Shown here piece by piece: positions 1 to 4,757 of a stretch of 7,357 nucleotides of DNA (positions within the stretch are counted from its first letter, which is position 1; each line of letters begins with the position of its first letter). The DNA lies in contig DRKE01000223.1 in the NCBI GenBank assembly GCA_011051925.1, positions 1 to 7,357 on the forward strand, written 5' to 3'. A program made the position numbers and the translations under genes. The DNA is from Deltaproteobacteria bacterium. Lineage in GTDB: Bacteria > Myxococcota_A > UBA9160 > UBA4427. The notes under the pieces were generated by a model. The model saw only the letters and a program-made list of their open reading frames with translations, was not told the DNA's origin and did not search any database.

Positions 1-167
1 ATGTCGCGTACGACGGTTCCAGCAAAACCCTTCTGCGCGAAGAGCCGCTCGGCGACATCGAGGATCCGCTCCCGGGTCGACTCACCCTCGGAAGCCGCCC
101 CCCCGCCCCCGACGCTTCGGAGGCCGGACGCATCCGACCTCCCCGCCTCCCGGTCTCCGCCGCTCAT
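1..167 (-). CDS. TetR-family transcriptional regulator, N-terminal fragment (cut by left edge)
   Basis: Only the first 55 codons are present. Residues 31-55 (TRERILDVAERLFAQKGF and following) are the classic start of a TetR DNA-binding domain: helix 1 with the ILDVAERLF core, the Gly-Phe turn, then the beginning of helix 2. The recognition helix and ligand-binding domain lie outside the window, so the ligand is unknown. A Gly/Ala/Ser-rich linker of about 30 residues precedes the domain. It is encoded by a C7-G-C5 tract (plus strand 98-110). The ATG at 165-167 is the only ATG, GTG or TTG codon in frame before the HTH. It has a good ribosome-binding site (GGGAGGG, plus-strand 173-179, spacing 5 nt) inside the end of the VOC gene. 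The start overlaps the VOC stop as ATGA, which implies translational coupling. By analogy with the family it probably represses its own operon or a neighbouring promoter, but that is inference. Confidence 0.85.
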   Translation of the reverse strand, partial: MSGGDREAGRSDASGLRSVGGGGAASEGESTRERILDVAERLFAQKGFAGTVVRD

Positions 168-562
168 CCGGACCCTCCCGGCGTCGCGCTTTCGACCGGC
201 CCTTCGCTATGGCCGATCCGGAACCGGTGGCCATTGTTGTCTTCGATCGAGAACTCGCGCATGCCGTAGGGGTGCGAGGCGATCTCCTCGACGATCTTCA
301 CACCCCGGTCGCGATAGACGGCGAGCACCTCGTCGGCGTTGTCCACGCGAACGAAGCAGCAGACCGGTCGGATCTCGCCCTCTTCGCGCGAAAAGAAGAT
401 CTCCGTCCTGCCGTTGTAGACGGCGCCGTATTCTTCCCGCCAGATCCAGGCGATCTTGAAACCGAGCACGTCGCGATAGTAGGCCTGGGTCTCGCGAATG
501 TCCGAGACGGGAAGCTGCGGCGTCAGGAAGTTCCAGTCGGTCGGACCCGAAGGCGTCTTCAT
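164..562 (-). CDS. VOC-superfamily (glyoxalase/bleomycin-resistance fold) protein
   Basis: A 132-residue protein with the paired beta-alpha-beta-beta-beta modules of the vicinal oxygen chelate fold. Module 1 spans about residues 13-58 (PQLPVSDIRETQAYYRDVLG, then an AVYNGRTEIFFS hairpin). Module 2 spans about 66-117 (CCFVRVDNADEVLAVYRDRG, then HPYGMREFSIEDNNGHRF). Length is normal for a single-domain member. The first metal-ligand position common in glyoxalase I looks replaced by Gln16. E54 and E109 lie near other usual ligand positions, so metal-dependent catalysis is uncertain. The alternatives are a binding/resistance protein or a dioxygenase-like enzyme. I chose the ATG at 562 because GAGGGG (plus-strand 572-577) lies 9 nt upstream. 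An in-frame GTG at 571 would add three residues but abuts that site. The gene follows the WGSL protein by 33 nt and overlaps the TetR start by 4 nt, so it is in the same operon. Confidence 0.85.
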   Translation of the reverse strand: MKTPSGPTDWNFLTPQLPVSDIRETQAYYRDVLGFKIAWIWREEYGAVYNGRTEIFFSREEGEIRPVCCFVRVDNADEVLAVYRDRGVKIVEEIASHPYGMREFSIEDNNGHRFRIGHSEGPVESATPGGSG

Positions 563-571
563 CCCGGGCAC

Positions 572-577
572 CCCCTC
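572..577 (-). promoter_or_regulatory. Ribosome-binding site of the VOC gene
   Basis: GAGGGG on the minus strand, 9 nt before the ATG at 562. It directly abuts the alternative GTG at 571, which argues for the ATG as the true start. Confidence 0.6.
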
Positions 578-595
578 ATGCGTGTCTGCGCCGAC

Positions 596-1264
596 TCACG
601 TCGACCCGCCTTCTCCCCGATTCGCGGCGGCTTCCCGAAAGGAAACCCGATCGGAAACCCGACCGCTGGGGGCGACCCACAGGGAATCCTTCCCCCTGTC
701 CGGGGTCCAGCCCAGCGCGCGTTCGAAGCCGCGGCGATGGGGCGTCCGGACCGTCCCCGGGGCCCGGCGAATATATTCTTCCGCACGAGTGCGCGCCGCC
801 CCGCGAAGCGATTCGAGATGTCCCAGGAGACAGGCGAAATCCGGCCGACCGGGCCCTCCGTCCGGTCCCCGGGGCGGAAGAGCCGTCCAGACGACGGCAT
901 CCAGGGGCCTCTTCCGAAGCCAGTCCGCGATCGTGTGTACGATCGCCGAAGGCGCGGGCGGCTCCGGGTCATGCCGGCAGAGTCGCCCGACCTGGGCAGA
1001 CCGCATGGCCGGCGCGATCTTCTCCCGGATGCCGAGCCCCATCACGGCCTCGTCCAGGGAGCCGACATCGAGCGGGACCCACCAGGTCCGGATGGCGTCG
1101 GCCGAGGAATCGATCACGAGCGTCACCCGCCCGTCGACTGAAACCCGGGAGAACTCGATCGGCAGGTCCGGTCCGTCGGGACGGAAGCGACCTGCCATGG
1201 GCAGCGTCCGGGGATCCCAGAGAAGAGACCCCCAGGCGAGACAGGCGATGCGGGGCCGCGCCAT
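596..1264 (-). CDS. Conserved protein with N-terminal WGSL motif, possibly gamma-glutamylcyclotransferase-like
   Basis: A 222-residue protein that I recognise only as a conserved, uncharacterised bacterial family. Its conserved blocks are IACLAWGSLLWDPRTLP (residues 6-22), LPIEFSRVSVDGRVTLV (34-50), LDAVVWTALPPR (121-132) and AEEYIRRAPGTV (161-172). The hydrophobic strand leading into W-G-S-L resembles the Y-G-S-N/L loop of gamma-glutamylcyclotransferase/AIG2 folds, and E37 could play the acidic catalytic role. That assignment is a hypothesis from motif resemblance only. The last 30 or so residues (after ALGW, 183-186) are hydrophilic and probably a lineage-specific tail. There are no signal peptide or membrane segments, so it is likely cytosolic. 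It starts 8 nt after the sulfotransferase stop with a GGAG site very close to the ATG (plus-strand 1268-1271). This suggests coupled translation in the operon. Confidence 0.8.
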   Translation of the reverse strand: MARPRIACLAWGSLLWDPRTLPMAGRFRPDGPDLPIEFSRVSVDGRVTLVIDSSADAIRTWWVPLDVGSLDEAVMGLGIREKIAPAMRSAQVGRLCRHDPEPPAPSAIVHTIADWLRKRPLDAVVWTALPPRGPDGGPGRPDFACLLGHLESLRGAARTRAEEYIRRAPGTVRTPHRRGFERALGWTPDRGKDSLWVAPSGRVSDRVSFREAAANRGEGGST

Positions 1265-1272
1265 GACTCCGA

Positions 1273-2211
1273 CTAGCCGTTCGCTGCGTGATCGGGTTCA
1301 GGGGGCGAGTCGTATCCGTAGGTGGGCGAGAGATCCCGGTCGACGAGGGCATCGATCCGTGCCGCCTCGTCCTCGCTGAAATAGTCCTTGTAGCCGCCGA
1401 CCTTGGCGCGACGCACCTTGTAGGAATCCGGGTCGCCCTTCTTGCCGGGCTTCATCCGACCCCCGGCAAGCCAGAAGACGTTCTTTTCCTCGAGTTTCCG
1501 CATGTTCTCGACACTCGAGTATTCGACGGCCCCGTCGATGGCCGACGCCTTCGCTGGCTCGCCGTCGATGAACTCCATCACCCGTCTCAGCGTGTCGTGG
1601 GGATCGCTTCGCATGTCCTCGTATCGCACGACGAGCAGGTTCTCGATCTTCTCCGCCTCGCGCGCCCACAGGTTCAGGAACGCGATGATGTCGGGCAGGC
1701 CGCAATTCGGATCCATCACGAAATCGAAGGGGGAGACGTCGGCGCCATGGGGCGGATACTGGTTCAATTTCTTCTTGGCCGGCCGCATCCGGTGTTGCCA
1801 TTGGAAATACTGGGAGACCGCGATGTCCTTCGGATTGCGAACGAGCAGCACGACCTTCTTGCCGTAGAAGGAGGCCTTCGAGTCGACCTCGCCGGTATAG
1901 TCCTTGATGTAGTTGTCGTGGGTGAAGAAGATCCTGGGAATCGAGGGATTCCGACGGTGGTAGTTGTCGAATCCCAGGAGGACGCGTTCCGGGATCCCGT
2001 GAACGAGCTGGTAGTAGCGCGAGATCATCACGCGCAACCAGGTCCGTCCGCTCTTTCCGAAGGAAACGATCGCCACGTCCGCGCGCTCGAGCCTCCGGCT
2101 CTCGTCCCGCCCGCGAAGCCAGCGCTCGAAACGGATCCGCCGCTCTTCCGGCAGGAAGAAGAGCAGGGCCACCGCCACCTCGCGGCGCAGCTTCTTGAGG
2201 ATCGAATCCAT
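1273..2211 (-). CDS. PAPS-dependent sulfotransferase (sulfotransferase domain family)
   Basis: A 312-residue protein that transfers sulfate from PAPS to an acceptor hydroxyl or amine, judging by family. The order of motifs is diagnostic. The 5'-phosphosulfate loop FGKSGRTWLR is at residues 51-60. FFTHDNY at 95-101 carries the expected catalytic His98. The 3'-phosphate motif RNPKDIAVSQYFQW is at 125-138, RYEDM at 196-200, and the C-terminal RRAKVGGYKDYF nucleotide-binding block at 267-278 (the equivalent of RKGxxGDWK). Length matches cytosolic sulfotransferases. The N-terminal stretch AVALLFFL (13-20) is too short and too charged on its flanks to be a confident signal peptide. The start ATG at 2211 has GAGGGG 9 nt upstream. 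It is the first gene of the minus-strand operon, which carries no PAPS-synthesis genes. The acceptor is unknown; a lipid, glycan or small metabolite are all possible. Confidence 0.92.
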   Translation of the reverse strand: MDSILKKLRREVAVALLFFLPEERRIRFERWLRGRDESRRLERADVAIVSFGKSGRTWLRVMISRYYQLVHGIPERVLLGFDNYHRRNPSIPRIFFTHDNYIKDYTGEVDSKASFYGKKVVLLVRNPKDIAVSQYFQWQHRMRPAKKKLNQYPPHGADVSPFDFVMDPNCGLPDIIAFLNLWAREAEKIENLLVVRYEDMRSDPHDTLRRVMEFIDGEPAKASAIDGAVEYSSVENMRKLEEKNVFWLAGGRMKPGKKGDPDSYKVRRAKVGGYKDYFSEDEAARIDALVDRDLSPTYGYDSPPEPDHAANG

Positions 2212-2300
2212 GGAGAGAAACCCCTCGGGTCAGGCCCATCGACGGGAATGGCCCGAATCTATCACACCTCGATCCACGCCTCCCCCGGCCGGGACAGATC

Positions 2301-2315
2301 CAGAACGATGTTCTG
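2301..2315. promoter_or_regulatory. Candidate operator: 15-bp perfect palindrome
   Basis: CAGAACGATGTTCTG has two 6-bp arms around a GAT centre and lies 70 nt before the lptFG start and 89 nt before the sulfotransferase start. It resembles a dimeric regulator site. The GAAC/GTTC half-sites recall Gram-positive-type LexA boxes, but the spacer is 3 nt rather than the usual 4, so I do not call it LexA. It could serve the TetR protein of the operon; that is a guess from proximity. Confidence 0.35.
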
Positions 2316-2376
2316 AAAATGTCCATCGTGGCGCGGCGGTGGCCGGAAGAGCCGCTGGGCGCGAAACTCGCGCCTC

Positions 2377-2383
2377 GAGAGGA
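2377..2383 (+). promoter_or_regulatory. Ribosome-binding site of lptFG
   Basis: GAGAGGA ends 2 nt before the GTG at 2386 and 5 nt before the in-frame TTG at 2389. The spacing favours TTG as initiator, but the two starts differ by only one residue. Confidence 0.55.
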
Positions 2384-2385
2384 TT

Positions 2386-4671
2386 GTGTTGAACCCCACT
2401 GCCACCCGGCCCTCGCAGCCGAGATCGAGCGCCAAGCTGTCGCGCTACCTGATCTCGGAGATGCTGCTGCCTTCGCTCTATGCGACGGCCGCCTTCGGAT
2501 TGGTGGTCCTGCTGACGGATCTGCTGGGGTACGCCGATCTGATCGTGAACCGGGGACTCAGCACGGGCGAGGTGGCCCGGATCGCCGGGCTCCAGCTGGT
2601 GCCCACGCTTGCCCGCACGCTGCCCTTCGCGGTCCTCGTGGGTTCCCTGGTCGGTCTCGGCCGACTCTCCGCGGATCGCGAACTGCTGGCGCTCGAGACC
2701 TGCGGCCTCTCGCCACGCCAGCTGGCGCTTCCCGGGCTCGTCTTCGCGATGGTCGCCACCGTCGTCTCGATCCTGCTCGCGGTCGCGATCGCGCCCGCAG
2801 CGGAACGCAAGCTGCGCGACGAGATGATCCGGCTTTCGACGGAGAAGCCGGGACTCGCGATCCGGGCCGGACTCGCGACCCGAATCGGGACCTGGCGGCT
2901 CGAAGCCCGGGAGGTCGAGGACGACGGTGCGAGGCTGGCCGGTGTTCTTCTCTACATGCCGAGCCTCGACGAGACGGTCTTCGCTCGACGGGGCGCGATC
3001 CTGACCGACCCGGGCGGAGCCAAGCGGATCGTGCTCGAAGACGGAATGATCCTGGCGAACGACGCTGCCCGGGCTTCTCTCCTGCGATTCGAACGCATGG
3101 AAACGATGTTGCCGGAACTCGAACCCGAAAAGGACGTGCCGGTCGACATCGTCTCGACCCTTCCCTTCATCCAGCTCCTGCGCGAAGCCGGGGAGAAGGC
3201 GGGCACCCGCGCAGGCCGCCTCCGTACGATCGAAGTCCATCGGCGCCTGGCCGGCGGTGCGGCTGCCCTTCCCTTCGGCCTCCTCGCCATGGGTCTCGCG
3301 CTCGGTCGGCGCAACCTCTCCCGATCCGGTGGTACGGTCATGGGCCTCGTCGGCGTCGTCGCCTACTACGCCCTCATGCAGCTCTCGGAAGGAATGCTCA
3401 ACAGCGAGAACGCGCCCGTGGCCCCCGTCGTCTGGATGCCCGATCTCGTCCTCGCAACCCTCGCCTCGGTCCTGATCTTCCGGGCGGGTCGCCAGCCTTC
3501 GGAATCCGATCGGAGCGCCGGCCATCCCGTCGGGCGATTGGCCGAGAGGGTGCGCCGTGCCCGCCCGGGCATTCGCATGAAACGCTGGGCGCTACCCCGT
3601 TATGTCAGTGCACAGTTCATCCGCATGGTCGCGATATGCATCGTCGGGCTGACCCTCGCCTATCTCATCATCGATGTCTTCGACAACCTGAAATGGTTCA
3701 ACCGCTATGGCGCCACTGCCGCCGAGATCGGCCGCTACTACGGCGCCAGGCTCCCGGTCCTCGTCGCCCGGGTGATCCCGCTCGCTCTTCTCCTCGCAGT
3801 CGCGCTGACGATCAGCCTGCTCGGGGCGAACGGGGAATTGCTGGGCATGCGAGCCTGCGGCATTCCGGTTTTCCGCGTCCTGGCCCCCGTATGGCTGTTA
3901 TGCGGACTCGCCGTCCCGCTCGATCACGTTCTCGCCAACGAGATCGTCCCGCGATCCAGCGAACGGGCGACCTACCTGAAGAGAACGGAGATCAAGAACC
4001 AGCCGTCGGCGCCCAGAAGCGCCCGCGAGCGCGTATGGTACCGGGTCGGTGGCCGGATCCATGAAATGGAACGCCTCGATCTGCTGCGGGGCCTGGCGCG
4101 GAACGTCACGCTCTACGACCTCGGAGACGATGGACTTCCCCGGCGCCGGACGGACGCGGAGCTCGCCCGACACGTGGGCGGTGGCCTCTGGCTGCTCGAG
4201 AATCCGAGCAGCGTCGAACTGAAGGACGAATGGCGGATGGTCCGGAATGCCGATGCGGAACGCCTGGTCGAATTCGGTTCGGAGACGCCCTCGGAAATCG
4301 ATACGGCCCATCTCACCCCGGACGCCCTGCGCCGTGCCCTCACGGAACTCCATCTCGAAGGCCCGATCGCGACGGCCTATCGAACGGACCTGCAGGTCAA
4401 GATCGCATCACCCCTCGCCTGTCTGCTGCTCCCGCTGATCGCCCTCTTCTTCGCCGCGACGGGGCCCCCTTTCCCTCGACCCGTCCACACGCTGATCGCG
4501 AGCGCGATCATCGCGGTGAGCTACACGCTCGTGACGAGCTTCGCGGGTTCGCTGGGTTATGCCGGCAGGATCCCGCCCGTGGTGGCGGGTTGGGGTCCCC
4601 CCTTTCTCTTCGGTCTGGTCGCGGTCGGGATGGGACTCCGGTTGCGGCGGAAGCTCAGCCGGGCGGGATGA
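2386..4671 (+). CDS. lptFG: Fused LptF-LptG lipopolysaccharide export permease
   Basis: A 761-residue inner-membrane protein, about twice the length of LptF or LptG, with two complete YjgP/YjgQ-type permease units in one frame. The N half (1-366) is LptF-like: SRYLISEMLLPS at 19-30, three membrane segments (about 30-50, 72-92, 115-136), a periplasmic beta-rich domain (about 140-285), then three more (about 289-306, 316-335, 348-366). A hydrophilic Arg-rich linker (about 367-397) follows. The C half (398-761) is LptG-like: KRWALPRYV at 399-407, segments at about 411-433, 456-480 and 495-515, a beta-rich domain (about 525-665), and segments at about 674-692, 703-722 and 737-752. Each half has the cytosolic coupling motif expected to contact the LptB ATPase: ADRELLALETCGLSP (96-110) and ANGELLGMRACGIPV (481-495). 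The pair forms the gate through which LPS enters the periplasmic bridge. Met398 (3577) could start a free LptG but lacks a ribosome-binding site. No lptB, lptC or lptA is in the window. Confidence 0.9.
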   Translation: MLNPTATRPSQPRSSAKLSRYLISEMLLPSLYATAAFGLVVLLTDLLGYADLIVNRGLSTGEVARIAGLQLVPTLARTLPFAVLVGSLVGLGRLSADRELLALETCGLSPRQLALPGLVFAMVATVVSILLAVAIAPAAERKLRDEMIRLSTEKPGLAIRAGLATRIGTWRLEAREVEDDGARLAGVLLYMPSLDETVFARRGAILTDPGGAKRIVLEDGMILANDAARASLLRFERMETMLPELEPEKDVPVDIVSTLPFIQLLREAGEKAGTRAGRLRTIEVHRRLAGGAAALPFGLLAMGLALGRRNLSRSGGTVMGLVGVVAYYALMQLSEGMLNSENAPVAPVVWMPDLVLATLASVLIFRAGRQPSESDRSAGHPVGRLAERVRRARPGIRMKRWALPRYVSAQFIRMVAICIVGLTLAYLIIDVFDNLKWFNRYGATAAEIGRYYGARLPVLVARVIPLALLLAVALTISLLGANGELLGMRACGIPVFRVLAPVWLLCGLAVPLDHVLANEIVPRSSERATYLKRTEIKNQPSAPRSARERVWYRVGGRIHEMERLDLLRGLARNVTLYDLGDDGLPRRRTDAELARHVGGGLWLLENPSSVELKDEWRMVRNADAERLVEFGSETPSEIDTAHLTPDALRRALTELHLEGPIATAYRTDLQVKIASPLACLLLPLIALFFAATGPPFPRPVHTLIASAIIAVSYTLVTSFAGSLGYAGRIPPVVAGWGPPFLFGLVAVGMGLRLRRKLSRAG

Positions 4672-4757
4672 CCCTTCGACCGGGAAGTGGATGAGGAAGC
4701 GAAGGGCACACGGGCCACTCGCGAAGGCGGCCCGGACTCGATCGGGTGGTGTAGATT
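4672..4757. other. Short gap between lptFG and the ELM1-family gene
   Basis: 86 nt with a 6-bp inverted repeat, CGGGCC (4711-4716) and GGCCCG (4729-4734), around a 12-nt loop and with no following T-run. This is too weak for an intrinsic terminator, so read-through from lptFG into the next gene is plausible. A separate promoter cannot be excluded. Confidence 0.4.

Larger units (their letters stand above)
2212..2385. promoter_or_regulatory. Divergent intergenic region between the sulfotransferase operon and the lptFG-elm1 pair
   Basis: 174 nt with no credible gene, between two genes pointing away from each other, so it must hold promoters for both. It contains the minus-strand ribosome-binding site GAGGGG (2221-2226) for the sulfotransferase and the plus-strand GAGAGGA (2377-2383) for lptFG. 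It also holds a perfect CAGAAC-GAT-GTTCTG palindrome (2301-2315), a CCCGGCCGGG self-complementary block (2284-2293), and a relatively AT-rich stretch at about 2302-2326. I could not identify convincing -35/-10 pairs on either strand. Confidence 0.65.

Noticed and set aside
209..1379. Two long plus-strand frames (209-1141 and 498-1379) across the VOC and WGSL genes
   Set aside because: Both lie opposite minus-strand genes with recognisable conserved motifs and ribosome-binding sites; their own products show no motif.
2301..2315. LexA (SOS) box interpretation of the palindrome
   Set aside because: GAAC/GTTC half-sites are separated by 3 nt instead of the 4 nt typical of that box, and no SOS gene is adjacent.
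1288..2316. A 342-codon plus-strand frame opposite the sulfotransferase
   Set aside because: The minus strand carries all sulfotransferase motifs in order. The plus-strand product is a mirror-frame artefact.
2230..3525. A 431-codon open frame antisense to the LptF half
   Set aside because: Its protein is an Arg/Glu/Gly/Asp-rich string without domain character, and it lies opposite a clearly conserved membrane protein. Long antisense frames are expected in GC-rich DNA.
2319..4064. A 581-codon plus-strand frame overlapping lptFG
   Set aside because: Out of frame with the conserved permease and rich in Arg, Pro and Gly; a composition-driven shadow.
4711..4734. Possible intrinsic terminator after lptFG
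   Set aside because: The stem is only 6 bp with a 12-nt loop and no T-run follows. It fits chance pairing in GC-rich DNA.
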